Source: CAUZIR01 sp034421295 | GTDB lineage: Bacteria; Chloroflexota; Dehalococcoidia; Lucifugimonadales; UBA2962 | Length of the DNA: 64,000 nt | NCBI GenBank assembly: GCA_034421295.1 | Contig: DAOUKM010000019.1 | Location: 1-64,000, forward strand | Reading direction: 5' to 3' | Part shown: positions 42,894 to 51,969 of the stretch, one piece after another | Layout of the letters: each line of letters begins with the position of its first letter | How positions within the stretch are numbered: position 1 is the stretch's first letter | Translations under genes and position numbers: made by a program | The notes under the pieces: generated by a model | What the model was told of the DNA's origin: nothing | The model's database searches: none | What the model saw: the letters and a program-made list of their open reading frames with translations, nothing else

Positions 42894-44096
42894 CTAAGGC
42901 GTGAACAGCTCGGTCTCAGCCAGCAGGCCCTCCCTGCCGTTGCCGCCGATAATCAGCACCTGTCCACCATCGAGCACGATCATCTGGTGCCGGTACCGCG
43001 TATCGTTCATGTCACTTATCCTGGTCCACTCCCCGCTCGTCGGGTCGAATATCTCGGCCGCTTCCCTGTGACCCACCCCGCCGGTGAGCAGGACCGTGCC
43101 GCTTCCGAGCAGGACGGCCGCCGCCTCTGAATGGGGTATCTCGGTGTTACCGGTCTTGGTCCAGGTGTCGGAACCCGGATCGTAGACCTCGGAGGTGAGT
43201 TTCTTGCCCTTGCCCCCGACGACCATCACCTTGCCGTCGGCAAGCTTAACGGAGGCGTGCGACGCCCGCCCCGTCGACATCTCGGCAACAACCGTCCAGG
43301 TATCGGAACCGGGGTCGTAGATCTCGGCCGACTTCTCGTAGGGCGGATCGATCTTCCCGCCGCCGGTGACGAGCACGCGACCGTCATCGAGCACCGTCGC
43401 GGTGTGCCGGGCCCGGCGGACCGACATGGACGACGTCTCCGTCCATTCTCCCGTGGCCGGGTCCCAGACCTCGGCGGTGTCCAGCAGCTGGTACTCCTTG
43501 CCCTCGCCTCCGATGATCAGCACGCGGCCGTCGTCGAGCGTGGCGCAGGGCATGTAGTCGCGCTCGGTGTTCAGGCTGGCCGTCTGCGACCAGGAGCCCG
43601 TGTCCGGGTCCCAGACCTCCGCCGTCGCCAGGGCGAAGTTGAGCTTGCCACGGCCCCCGGCCGCCAGAACCCGGCCGTCAGACAGCAGCGCGCCGCACAG
43701 GTCGTGGCGCTGGTCCTGCATCTGTCCGGTCAGGGTCCATTCGTCCGCCGCGGGATCATAGATCTCGGCCGACTCGTAGACCGTGTTGTTGAGGTTGGCT
43801 CCCGGCCCCCTACCCCCGATGACAAACACCCTGCCGTCGGGGAGCTTTACGGCGGCGTGGAGCTGGCGGGCAGCCTTCATCTCGTCAACGTTGACGAACT
43901 CGCCTGACGAGCCCGGTGAGGACGGGGCGGCGGCGGCGTCCACCTCCTGTACCTCCCCACCTCCCGTCGGAGCCGGCTCGCTTGCGTCGCCTCCTCCGCA
44001 GGCCGCTGCCAGCAGCGCCGCCAGCAGCGCGGAGGCAACCAGCGCAGGTACCTTGATGTATATGCCTTTAGCGTGTGGGGTTTCGGTGAATCTCAT
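42894..44096 (-). CDS. Kelch-repeat lipoprotein (tandem paralogue)
   Basis: The frame is open further upstream, but ATG at 44096 gives a proper lipoprotein signal: basic start, hydrophobic VPALVASALLAALLAAAC with the lipobox Cys near residue 32, then a Gly/Pro-rich linker. Kelch repeats of about 50 residues follow, with unit motifs such as DGRVFVIGG and AEIYDPAADEWT. The predicted product is 400 residues and forms a single extracytoplasmic beta-propeller. It lies directly upstream of the second kelch lipoprotein on the same strand and probably shares its transcript. Divergence from the paralogue is greatest in the linker. Confidence 0.85.
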   Translation of the reverse strand: MRFTETPHAKGIYIKVPALVASALLAALLAAACGGGDASEPAPTGGGEVQEVDAAAAPSSPGSSGEFVNVDEMKAARQLHAAVKLPDGRVFVIGGRGPGANLNNTVYESAEIYDPAADEWTLTGQMQDQRHDLCGALLSDGRVLAAGGRGKLNFALATAEVWDPDTGSWSQTASLNTERDYMPCATLDDGRVLIIGGEGKEYQLLDTAEVWDPATGEWTETSSMSVRRARHTATVLDDGRVLVTGGGKIDPPYEKSAEIYDPGSDTWTVVAEMSTGRASHASVKLADGKVMVVGGKGKKLTSEVYDPGSDTWTKTGNTEIPHSEAAAVLLGSGTVLLTGGVGHREAAEIFDPTSGEWTRISDMNDTRYRHQMIVLDGGQVLIIGGNGREGLLAETELFTP

Positions 44097-44341
44097 GGGC
44101 TCTGGCTCTGGATGATGATACTGGCATTGCGGCTCAGGCGGGCGGCCAGAACTCCAGACTAAGGGCGTGCCGCCCAGCGGCCCGGAGCCGTTCCCAGCCA
44201 GCCTCAATATATGCGGGCGCGGAGTCGTCGGGCCACAAGATTCTAGCGGCACTCAGGAGAGCTTACAAGTATGGCCGAGCTCATAGCGATGCGCGGGAAA
44301 CGGTGGTTTGCTAAACTCTGGACTGCGCCCTCCCTGGTCTG

Positions 44342-44629
44342 ATGGAACTGTCTACCGAACACGCCGAGCACATCGCCAGACTGGCGAGGATCGGAATGAC
44401 TCCAGACGAGCTGGAAGGCTTTCGGAGCCAGCTCTCGGACATCCTCGACCGATTCAACGTGCTGAGCGAGGTCGACACCGACGGCGTGGAGACGACTGCA
44501 CACCCGTCGGACGTCGCAGCGAGCCTGCGCGCAGACCTCGGCGCCGAGAGCCAGACGCGAGAACAAACGCTGGCCAACGCACCGAACCGCCACGGCGATT
44601 TCGTCCGCGTCAGAGCAGTTCTCCAATAG
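44342..44629 (+). CDS. gatC: Asp-tRNA(Asn)/Glu-tRNA(Gln) amidotransferase subunit C
   Basis: The 95-residue GatC wraps around and stabilises GatA in the GatCAB complex, which makes Gln-tRNA or Asn-tRNA from mischarged precursors. The family pattern is clear: EHIARLARIGMTPDELEGF near residue 6, SDILDRFNVLSEVDTDGVE near 30, then the HP and the RADLGAES region. gatA follows after one base. No gatB is present in the window, so it must be elsewhere. Confidence 0.93.
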   Translation: MELSTEHAEHIARLARIGMTPDELEGFRSQLSDILDRFNVLSEVDTDGVETTAHPSDVAASLRADLGAESQTREQTLANAPNRHGDFVRVRAVLQ

Positions 44630-44630
44630 C

Positions 44631-46103
44631 TTGGGTCCAAAAGGCGCCGAACCCTCTCCCTGGGCTCTGACAATCCACCAGGCCAGGGAGTCCCTGGACA
44701 GCGGCCGGCTTTCGTCGGTGGAACTGACAGCCTCGGTGCTGGAGCGGATCGATGCGGTCGAACCGGCCATAGGGGCCTTCGTCACGGTCACCGCCGAGCG
44801 GGCGCTTGAGCAGGCCGAAAGAGCCGACAGGCGAATCGCCGAAGGCAAGTCCGGCCCCCTAACGGGCATTCCCGTTCAATTAAAGGACAACCTCTGCACC
44901 AGGGGCGTTCGCACCACCTGCTCTTCGAAGATGCTCGAGCGGTTCGTGCCCAGTTACGACGCAGCCGTTACCGAAAAGCTGCAGAACGCGGGTGCGGTCC
45001 TGGTGGGGAAGGGGAATCTGGATGAGTTCGCCATGGGTTCTTCCACGGAGAATTCCGCCCTGCATCCGACCCGCAACCCGCATGATACAGACCGGGTTCC
45101 CGGAGGGAGCAGCGGGGGCCCCGCTGCCGCCGTAAGCTCGGGACAGGCGCTGTTTTCGCTGGGATCCGACACGGGCGGCAGCATCCGCCAGCCGGCCTCC
45201 CTGTGCGGGGTCGTGGGCCTCAAGCCGACCTATGGGCTCGTCAGCCGGTACGGTCTGGTGGCCTTCGCCAGTTCCCTGGACCAGATCGGACCCTTCACCA
45301 AAAGCGTGACGGATGCGGCGCTGGTGCTCTCGGAGATAGCAGGACACGACCCCAGGGACGCGACCTCGATAGACCGGACCGTTCCCGACTATCTGCCCTC
45401 GCTGACCGGAGATCTGAGGGGCATTCGGATAGGCGTGCCCAGGGAGTACTTCATAGAGGGCATAGAGCCGGGCGTGCAGGCGGCGGTAACGAAGGCGATC
45501 GAGGTGCTCCGAGACCTCGGAGCCCAGGTCTCGGAGATGTCGCTTCCGCACACGATCTACGCACTGGCCGTCTACTACATCATCGCCCCATCGGAGGCAT
45601 CATCCAACCTGGCGCGCTATGACGGCGTGAAGTACGGCTACTCGGCCGATGCCGAGACGATGGAGGAATCGCTGGAGCTGACGCGCCAGGAAGGGTTCGG
45701 CCCGGAGGTCAAGCGCCGGATAATGCTCGGTACCTACGCGCTCTCGTCCGGGTACTATGACGCCTATTACCTGAAGGCCCAAAAGGTACGCACGATCATC
45801 CGAAGCGAGTTCGCCGCGGCGTTCGAACAGTTCGACCTGCTGGCCACCCCGACGTCGCCCTCCGTCGCCTTCCGTATCGGCGAAAAGACCGGTGACCCGG
45901 TCCAGATGTACCTGAGCGACATATTCACCATGCCGGCCAACATCGCGGGAATTCCGGCGATCTCGGTTCCCGCCGGCCTCGTCGACGGTCTGCCGGCGGG
46001 CCTTCAGCTCATGGCTCCTCACCTTGGCGAGGAGACCATGCTGCGTGCGGCCCATGCGTACGAGCTGGCGGCAGGGCACCGGATGGCGCCAGAGATCGGA
46101 TAG
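44631..46103 (+). CDS. gatA: Asp-tRNA(Asn)/Glu-tRNA(Gln) amidotransferase subunit A
   Basis: The glutaminase subunit of GatCAB, 490 residues, belongs to the amidase-signature family. It has the catalytic Lys in PVQLKDNLCTRG near residue 83, the Gly/Ser-rich GGSSGGPAAAV near 159, and the nucleophile Ser in GSDTGGSIRQPAS near 182. GatA-specific blocks are MLERFVPSYDAAV, GYSADAE and FTMPANIAGIPAIS. The start is TTG at 44631, one base after gatC, so the two are translationally coupled. The amidase at 58617 is a distant relative that lacks the GatA-specific blocks. Confidence 0.95.
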   Translation: MGPKGAEPSPWALTIHQARESLDSGRLSSVELTASVLERIDAVEPAIGAFVTVTAERALEQAERADRRIAEGKSGPLTGIPVQLKDNLCTRGVRTTCSSKMLERFVPSYDAAVTEKLQNAGAVLVGKGNLDEFAMGSSTENSALHPTRNPHDTDRVPGGSSGGPAAAVSSGQALFSLGSDTGGSIRQPASLCGVVGLKPTYGLVSRYGLVAFASSLDQIGPFTKSVTDAALVLSEIAGHDPRDATSIDRTVPDYLPSLTGDLRGIRIGVPREYFIEGIEPGVQAAVTKAIEVLRDLGAQVSEMSLPHTIYALAVYYIIAPSEASSNLARYDGVKYGYSADAETMEESLELTRQEGFGPEVKRRIMLGTYALSSGYYDAYYLKAQKVRTIIRSEFAAAFEQFDLLATPTSPSVAFRIGEKTGDPVQMYLSDIFTMPANIAGIPAISVPAGLVDGLPAGLQLMAPHLGEETMLRAAHAYELAAGHRMAPEIG

Positions 46104-46203
46104 GACTGTGGCCAGGGGCATGCCGGGCGGGAGTCCGCACTCGACCGTTCCGGCCGCCGAAGACCGAGGTCGGCAGGGCTGACCCGTTCCACACGGAGGC
46201 ACA

Positions 46204-47019
46204 ATGATGGGTGAACTTACGGGAAGAGTTGCCATAGTCACCGGAGCCGGCCGTCTCAGGGGCATCGGCAGGGCCGCCGCCGTGCGGCTCGCCGAACTCG
46301 GCGCCGACGTGGTGGTGACCGGTACGGGGCGGGATCCGAACACGTTCCCCGACGACGAAAAGGCCGCCGGATGGCGCGATATCGTCAGCACCGCAGAGCA
46401 GGTCAGGTCCGCCGGCGCGCGCGCGCTGCCGCTGGTGGTGGACGTGACCGACGAGCCACAGGTTCAGTCCATGGTCGACCAGATCATCGCCGAATTCGGT
46501 CGCGTCGACATCCTGGTAAACAACGCGGCCGCCCCCATCGGCAGGGACAGGGCGCCGATCGTCGATGTGCCGCCGGACGTGTTTGCCAGGGTCATGGATG
46601 TCAAGGTGACCGGCACCTACCTTTGCACCCGGGCATTCCTCCGGGCAAAACCGGGCAATGGTGAGGGAGGCAAGATCGTGAACATCTCCTCGACCGCCGG
46701 CAAGCGGGGTGTCGCCAACACCCTGGCCTACAACGCCGCCAACTTCGCCGTAGTCGGCATGACCCAGTCTATGGCCAAGGAGCTTGGCCCGATGAACATA
46801 AACGTGAACTGCGTGTGCCCCGGCGCTACCGAGACGGCACGGATGGACGAACTGGAGCGCGATGGCCGGATGGCGCGCATCGTGGGGGACACGCCGATCG
46901 GTCGCAACGGCACCGACGACGAGGTGGGCGCGCTGGTGGCCTACCTGTGCACCGAGGCGGCCAGCTGGATAACCGGCCAGTCGATCAACATCAACGGCGG
47001 CACCGTGATGGAGCACTGA
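46204..47019 (+). CDS. Short-chain dehydrogenase/reductase (SDR)
   Basis: The 271-residue classical SDR has the cofactor loop TGAGRLRGIGRA near residue 14, NNAAAP near 103, the catalytic Ser in NISSTAG near 158, and Y-x-x-x-N in LAYNAANFA near 172. The canonical Lys at Y+4 is therefore Asn here, which would weaken or change activity. It ends with the usual GQSININGGTVME. Substrate is unknown. A second SDR follows after about 65 bases. Each has its own purine-rich ribosome-binding site; GGAGG precedes ATG 46204/46207. Confidence 0.85.
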   Translation: MMGELTGRVAIVTGAGRLRGIGRAAAVRLAELGADVVVTGTGRDPNTFPDDEKAAGWRDIVSTAEQVRSAGARALPLVVDVTDEPQVQSMVDQIIAEFGRVDILVNNAAAPIGRDRAPIVDVPPDVFARVMDVKVTGTYLCTRAFLRAKPGNGEGGKIVNISSTAGKRGVANTLAYNAANFAVVGMTQSMAKELGPMNINVNCVCPGATETARMDELERDGRMARIVGDTPIGRNGTDDEVGALVAYLCTEAASWITGQSININGGTVMEH

Positions 47020-47085
47020 CCGGTCGACCGGCAGGCAGGGCCCCGCGCGGGCCCAGCCGAAGAATCGATATAGCGAGGAAGACCC

Positions 47086-47862
47086 ATGGATCTAAACCTT
47101 GAGGGCAAGGTCGCCTTGGTCACCGGAGGTAGCCGCGGTCTGGGCATGCAGTGCGCCCTGTCTCTGGCAGGAGAAGGGGTCGACGTCGCGATCTGCGGCC
47201 GGACCCCCGAGACGCTCGCGGACACCAGGTCCAGGCTGAAGGAGCATGGGGTGAGGGCGGCGGCGGTGGTCGGGGACGTCGGCGAGCGCTCGGACATAGG
47301 CCGCATCCACTCAGAAGCGGTGGCCGAGCTGGGCCCGATCGACATACTGGTGAACAACGTAGGCGGCACCAGGTCGCGGGATGACATATCGGGCACCACG
47401 CTCGATGACTTCGTGGGCACGTTCGACCTGAATCTGTTTGGCGGCTACGAACTGACCAGACTGGTCATCCCCCACATGAAGGGACGGGGCTGGGGACGGA
47501 TCATAAACATCACCTCCATCTGGGGAAGGGAGTACGGAGGCAACGTCTCCTACATGGCGGCCAAGGCCGGCTTGATAGGAGCCACAAAGCATGCCGCCGT
47601 CTCTCTGGCCAGACACGGAATACTGGTCAACTCGATCGCTCCCGGCTCGATCTCCCACACGGGCGGCACCTGGGAACGGTTCCAGCAAGACAGTCCGCCC
47701 GACGTAGTTGAGGACTTCATCGACCGAAACCTGCCCCTGGGGCGCTTCGGTTGGCCGGAGCCGGTGGGCGACCTGGTCGCCTTTCTCGCGTCCGACCGCG
47801 CGGGAATGATCACGGGAGCGTGCATCCCGGTCGATGGCGGTCAGGGAATCTCGATGATCTAG
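47086..47862 (+). CDS. Short-chain dehydrogenase/reductase (SDR)
   Basis: The 258-residue SDR has TGGSRGLGMQCA near residue 14, NNVGGTRS near 88, the catalytic Ser in NITSIWGREYG, and a normal Y-x-x-x-K in VSYMAAKAGL near 156. It ends in GACIPVDGGQGIS, so all catalytic residues are present. The motif order resembles 3-oxoacyl-ACP reductase-like SDRs, but the real substrate cannot be told. It is downstream of the SDR with the altered active site; the two may act on the same substrate. Confidence 0.88.
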   Translation: MDLNLEGKVALVTGGSRGLGMQCALSLAGEGVDVAICGRTPETLADTRSRLKEHGVRAAAVVGDVGERSDIGRIHSEAVAELGPIDILVNNVGGTRSRDDISGTTLDDFVGTFDLNLFGGYELTRLVIPHMKGRGWGRIINITSIWGREYGGNVSYMAAKAGLIGATKHAAVSLARHGILVNSIAPGSISHTGGTWERFQQDSPPDVVEDFIDRNLPLGRFGWPEPVGDLVAFLASDRAGMITGACIPVDGGQGISMI

Positions 47863-47913
47863 GTTCGGTCCGGGCGGCTCTCGTACCCCGGGGCTATGGG
47901 GCGCCGGAGCCGG

Positions 47914-48918
47914 TCACGATGCGGCCATCTGTACCCGGGCCCTACCTATCACCTCGCGATTGTAGACGTTCTCTGGCAGCCGTCCCTCAAGGACACTGAC
48001 GACCGACTCGGTGGCGCGCCGCTGCAGTTCCCTTGTGGACTCCGGGGAATAGAACGCTACGTGCGGCGAAACGATGACATTGTCCATCGCGAACAGCGGA
48101 TGATCTGCCGGCGGATGGTTGGACTCGAGCACGTCCAGACCCGCTCCCGCTATCGACCCCTCGCCTAGCGCTCCGACCAGGGCCCGTTCGTCGATCAGGG
48201 GGCCGCGAGCGCAGTTGATCAGGAAGGCCGTCTCCTTCATGAGCCCCAGCTCAGTCTCGCCGATCATGCCGCGAGTATCGGCGTTCAGCGGCGAATGCAG
48301 CGTTACGAAATCCGACCCCGAAAGGAGTTCCTCTAGGGATACCAGCCGGCCCCCCTCCTGGCGGACGATCGCCGAATCGACGAAGGGATCGGAGGCCAGC
48401 ACCTTCAGGCCGAAGGCCATTGCCTTTCGTGCGGTCGCCCGACCTATGCGCCCGAATCCCACGACACCGACCGTAAGGCCGCGCAGCCTGGTCATGGGCA
48501 GGTTCAGATCGACGGATCCCCAGCCATCCCGTTTTGTGGCCCCGTCAAATAGGACCACCCTCCGGTTGAAGGCCAACAGCAACGCCAATACATGATCCGA
48601 GACCTCGTCGACGCAGTAGTCGGGTACATAGGTGACCACGATGCCAAGATCGGTGGCCGCCCCCACGGCTATGTTGTCGACACCGACACCGTAGCGGGCC
48701 ACGACCTTCATGCGGGTCGCGGCCCTCAGCACCTTCGGTGTTACCTGCGCAAAGCACGTGAGGATACCTTCGGCGTCCCGGGCCAGCTCCGCCAGCCCCT
48801 CTTCGCTTCCGTCCGGCGCCACGACCAGCTCGACGCCCAGCGGGTCCAGTATGGCCTTCTCGGGCTCTAGATCCGGCCAGACGTAGTCGGTAACCAGAAC
48901 CTTCATCGTCTCAGACAT
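47914..48918 (-). CDS. D-isomer-specific 2-hydroxyacid dehydrogenase
   Basis: This NAD-dependent oxidoreductase of 334 residues resembles phosphoglycerate dehydrogenase/CtBP-type proteins. It has ARYGVGVDNIAVGAA near residue 73, the nucleotide motif GVVGFGRIGRA near 152, catalytic Arg in NCARGPLIDERAL near 235, Glu in GAGLDVLE, and His in VIVSPHVAFYS near 287. It lacks the ACT domain of SerA. GGAGG precedes the ATG at 48918. It is the last gene of the long minus-strand C1-transfer operon. D-glycerate, glyoxylate or 3-phosphoglycerate related substrates are possible but not shown. Confidence 0.9.
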   Translation of the reverse strand: MSETMKVLVTDYVWPDLEPEKAILDPLGVELVVAPDGSEEGLAELARDAEGILTCFAQVTPKVLRAATRMKVVARYGVGVDNIAVGAATDLGIVVTYVPDYCVDEVSDHVLALLLAFNRRVVLFDGATKRDGWGSVDLNLPMTRLRGLTVGVVGFGRIGRATARKAMAFGLKVLASDPFVDSAIVRQEGGRLVSLEELLSGSDFVTLHSPLNADTRGMIGETELGLMKETAFLINCARGPLIDERALVGALGEGSIAGAGLDVLESNHPPADHPLFAMDNVIVSPHVAFYSPESTRELQRRATESVVSVLEGRLPENVYNREVIGRARVQMAAS

Positions 48919-48988
48919 CTGTACCTCCAGTGGGTCCGCCGGGTCGTCCCGATGCGCCCGCCGCGCAGGTCCAGTTCCCCATCAGCGG

Positions 48989-50605
48989 CTACGGAATGGA
49001 CATCGGTCGGAAATGGCAACCCTCGACGAACATCTCGAAAAAGTCCTCGGTCGTCTCCAGCTCCACGTGCTCGACGCGCCTTACGATCTGTTCAATTCGA
49101 CCCCGCATCGATGCCGAGGTCAGCATGATAGTCGCTCCCTCCAGAGAGGCGTTACCGACCTTTGCGATGCGCGAGACCGGGACGCTTGCAAGAAACCCGA
49201 TGTCGACGGCGCTCTGCTCGTTTATGTAGTTGGCGAATCCACCGGCAAGGTAGAGCCTGTTTACCTCATCCGGCACGATTCCATATCTGCGCAGGACGAT
49301 GGCCTGCCCGCAATAGTTCGCCGACTTAGCCTGGGCCAGAGCCGAAACGTCCGCACGGGAAAGCGTCATCCCCTGCTCCGGGGCGAACGTGAATTCACCG
49401 GTTCCGCCCACAAACACGCCTAGCTCAGTCATGCGGTCGGTCCTGCGCAGTTCGGCAAGCAGGTCGACCAGTCCAGAGCCGCAGATTCCCTCCGGCTCTC
49501 GGCCGCCGATCGTCGAGAGCCTCACCTGCTCGCCATCTATGTGCACCGCCTCGACCGCGCCGTCGTATCCGGGCATGCCATATGTCACCTCCCCACCCTC
49601 AAATGCGGGGCCCGCAGGACAGGATGCGGCCATTAGTCTGTGGCGATTGCCGACGACGACCTCGGTGTTCGTGCCCACATCAACGAGCATTACGACGTCC
49701 TCGGTCTCGTCCATTCCCACCGCCAGCATGTCGGCGGCGACGTCCGCGCCCACATGGCTTCCTACCAGGGGTCCGCCGTACACGTGGGCCGCCGGCATGA
49801 TGCGAAGACCCATCTCTCGCGCGGTGGTGGAGATAGACGTGGTCGACCGCTTACCCCTCTCGCATTCGAGTTCCAGCACCGACTTGTATGGCTTTTCCCC
49901 TATGGTCTGAACATCAAGCCCGAACAACAGGTCGCGCATCGTCGCATTGCCGACCAGGACCGCCTCGTAGATCTGACGTCGATGAATGCCCACATGCCTG
50001 CACATCTCGCCTACCTCGAAGTTGATAGCCGAGAGCATCACGCTGCGCAGTTCACCCCTGTGAGGCCCCCCGTCGTAGGAGATCCGGTGCATGATGTCGC
50101 TGCCACCGAAACGCTGCGGGTTCTCGAACGAGGCCGTGTGGGAGATCTCGCCCGTCTGAAGGTCGACGAGATTGATCGCGACGGTCGTGGTTCCGGCATC
50201 TACGGCCAGGCCGTACACCGCGCCCCTGTAGGTATCGATCCGAGTGCGGCCACAGCGAACCGCGTCGCCATCGCGGCGGATAAGTGGATCGGGGTCGATC
50301 CGTCTTCTCACCGCCCCGGTCAGGATGCGGGGCTGACGGCGCAGGACCGCGAACTCGACCTCTGCCTCGGGATCGACTATGGATGCCTGGCAGGCCAGGC
50401 GGTAATCTCCCCGGAGAAAGGTCTCGGCCTCTGTCAGGCCCGAGAGCGCGCCGGAGCCCCGGCGCACCTCCACCACGCACTCATGGCACTCGCCGGTGCG
50501 TCCGCAGGAGGTCGGCACTCGCACGCGAAGATCGTCAGCGTAGTCGAACAGCGTCTTACCCACCAGCAGGTCGAGCCGCCGCGTTCCGTGGACCAGGGGG
50601 CTCAC
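48989..50605 (-). CDS. RACo-type reductive activator of corrinoid proteins (ASKHA ATPase with 2Fe-2S domain)
   Basis: This 538-residue protein restores the Co(I) state of corrinoid proteins after accidental oxidation, using ATP. The N-terminal 80 residues are a ferredoxin-like 2Fe-2S domain with Cys ligands in SCGRTGECHEC near 33-43 and LACQ near 73. The C-terminal part is the DUF4445/ASKHA actin-like ATPase: AVDAGTTTVAINLVDL near 133, VLVGNATMRDLLFGL, MLVDVGTNTEVVVGN near 323, PAFEGGEV near 344 and YLAGGFANYI near 457. The start is GTG at 50605. The adjacent corrinoid protein and methyltransferases give it obvious clients; the MetH-type system here has no built-in reactivation domain. Confidence 0.92.
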   Translation of the reverse strand: MSPLVHGTRRLDLLVGKTLFDYADDLRVRVPTSCGRTGECHECVVEVRRGSGALSGLTEAETFLRGDYRLACQASIVDPEAEVEFAVLRRQPRILTGAVRRRIDPDPLIRRDGDAVRCGRTRIDTYRGAVYGLAVDAGTTTVAINLVDLQTGEISHTASFENPQRFGGSDIMHRISYDGGPHRGELRSVMLSAINFEVGEMCRHVGIHRRQIYEAVLVGNATMRDLLFGLDVQTIGEKPYKSVLELECERGKRSTTSISTTAREMGLRIMPAAHVYGGPLVGSHVGADVAADMLAVGMDETEDVVMLVDVGTNTEVVVGNRHRLMAASCPAGPAFEGGEVTYGMPGYDGAVEAVHIDGEQVRLSTIGGREPEGICGSGLVDLLAELRRTDRMTELGVFVGGTGEFTFAPEQGMTLSRADVSALAQAKSANYCGQAIVLRRYGIVPDEVNRLYLAGGFANYINEQSAVDIGFLASVPVSRIAKVGNASLEGATIMLTSASMRGRIEQIVRRVEHVELETTEDFFEMFVEGCHFRPMSIP

Positions 50606-50743
50606 GACGGCCGGGCCCCGCAGTCAGGAGATCGCACCGAAGCGGCCACCATCCGAACGTGGACGTCCTGAGAACTCAGGCCGTAGACAGGCGCCGTGCC
50701 GGCGGATGCGGCGGCCGGGGCTCCACCGGCCACCCGGCCCGGG

Positions 50744-50995
50744 CTAGGCCTGCTCCCACGCGCTCCTGTAGTCGAGGTCGTCGCTGCCAGTGCACAGAGC
50801 GGGTCTGTCGGGGCCATCGACGTAACTCTGATTGCGGCAGCCGAAGGCGGCGGTGCACCGGTCGCGAATGTCCTTGTAGGGACATCGCCAACTGGAGACG
50901 GAAACCGCGGACTCGGAGATGCCCCGGTAGATCTCCTCCAGCCTGGCAAGGCTCGCCCTGTACCTTTCCCTGTCAACACGTTTTTCGCCAGCCAT
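50744..50995 (-). CDS. Small cysteine-containing protein in the C1 operon
   Basis: The 83-residue product has an N-terminal basic helix (VDRERYRASLARLEEIYRGI) followed by a Cys-rich core: RCPYKDIRDRCTAAFGCRNQ and then a last Cys before GSDDLDYRSAWE. The four cysteines could hold a metal or Fe-S cluster. It lies between MetF and the RACo-type activator in the same direction. I recognise no family with certainty; association with electron delivery to MetF or to the activator is inferred from position and cysteines. Confidence 0.7.
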   Translation of the reverse strand: MAGEKRVDRERYRASLARLEEIYRGISESAVSVSSWRCPYKDIRDRCTAAFGCRNQSYVDGPDRPALCTGSDDLDYRSAWEQA

Positions 50996-51012
50996 CGCAG
51001 TGCCCCATCAGA

Positions 51013-51969
51013 TTATTCTGGCGCTTCAGCGGCAGTGTCAACGCGAAGGGAGAGCAGGCCCGACTCCTCGATTATCTCCGCCACCAGCTCCTCCTGGCGA
51101 TAGGCCATCACATGCACCCCGTGCACCCCCTCGATCTGTAGGACATCCCGGATGATCTCGATGCAGATCTTCTTTCCCTCCCGTGCCTGATTGCCGCGGC
51201 CCCTGGGCACACCTCGCAGGCGGTCGATCAACGCGTCCGGGATCACCACGCCGGGGACATGGCTCCGCATCCACTCCGCGGCCCGCGCCGATCGAAGAGG
51301 GCCCACGCCCACCAGGATGAACACCCTCTCGTGCAAGCCCATATCCCTTACAGCACTCATATATTGCCGCAGGCGCGGCACGTCGAAGCAGTACTGCGTC
51401 TGCACGAAGTCGGCCCCGGCCTCGATCTTCTTCTTGAGGCGCAGCGGTCGAAACTCGTAGGGCGGCGCGAACGGGTTGGCGACGGCACCCAGGAACAGGC
51501 CTGGAGGGCTTTCGAGCTGACGACCGGACAGGAACACTCCACGGTCCCGCAGAGTTCGCGCCATTCGCAACAGGTTTATCGAGTCGAGATCAAAGACCGG
51601 CTTCGCCTCCGGTTGGTCTCCGGCCTGGACACCGTCACCGGTCAGACAGAGCACGTTTCTTACGCCGATCGCGGCGGCGCCAAGGAGGTCTCCCTGCATT
51701 GCGATGCGGTTGCGGTCACGGCAGGACATCTGCATTACCGGCTCATAACCAGCGCTGGTCAGCAGGGCGCATACTCCCATGGACGACATGTGGACATTGG
51801 CCCCGGCCGCATCGGTAGCATTGATCGCGTCGCAGACCGAAGCGAGGACGAGCGCCCTCTCATAGACGGAGGAGGGATCGGCCGAGTCGGGCGGGTTGAG
51901 TTCAGCGGTGACCGCCACGCGGCCCGACCGCAGTACACTCTCGAGGCGTGATCGCGACTTTACCGCCGC
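51013..51969 (-). CDS. metF: Methylenetetrahydrofolate reductase
   Basis: The MTHFR-type TIM barrel reduces methylene-H4folate to methyl-H4folate or runs in reverse. Visible blocks are AVTAELNPPDSAD near the N-terminus, INATDAAGANVHMSS, the VLCLTGDGVQAGD block near residue 108, LRLKKKIEAGADFVQTQYCFD near 180, and FILVGVGPLRSARAAEWM near 218. A TTG at 51969 gives the best start and overlaps metV by ten bases. The ATG at 52017 lies inside metV and is less likely. The neighbouring MetV protein and the lack of a NAD(P)H domain fit an MTHFR that uses a ferredoxin-like or complex-bound electron source. Confidence 0.92.
   Translation of the reverse strand, partial: AAVKSRSRLESVLRSGRVAVTAELNPPDSADPSSVYERALVLASVCDAINATDAAGANVHMSSMGVCALLTSAGYEPVMQMSCRDRNRIAMQGDLLGAAAIGVRNVLCLTGDGVQAGDQPEAKPVFDLDSINLLRMARTLRDRGVFLSGRQLESPPGLFLGAVANPFAPPYEFRPLRLKKKIEAGADFVQTQYCFDVPRLRQYMSAVRDMGLHERVFILVGVGPLRSARAAEWMRSHVPGVVIPDALIDRLRGVPRGRGNQAREGKKICIEIIRDVLQIEGVHGVHVMAYRQEELVAEIIEESGLLSLRVDTAAEAPE

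Noticed and set aside
49640..50671. A 343-codon plus-strand frame
   Set aside because: It is antisense to the clear RACo-type gene; its His- and Arg-rich wording is the mirror of the real frame.
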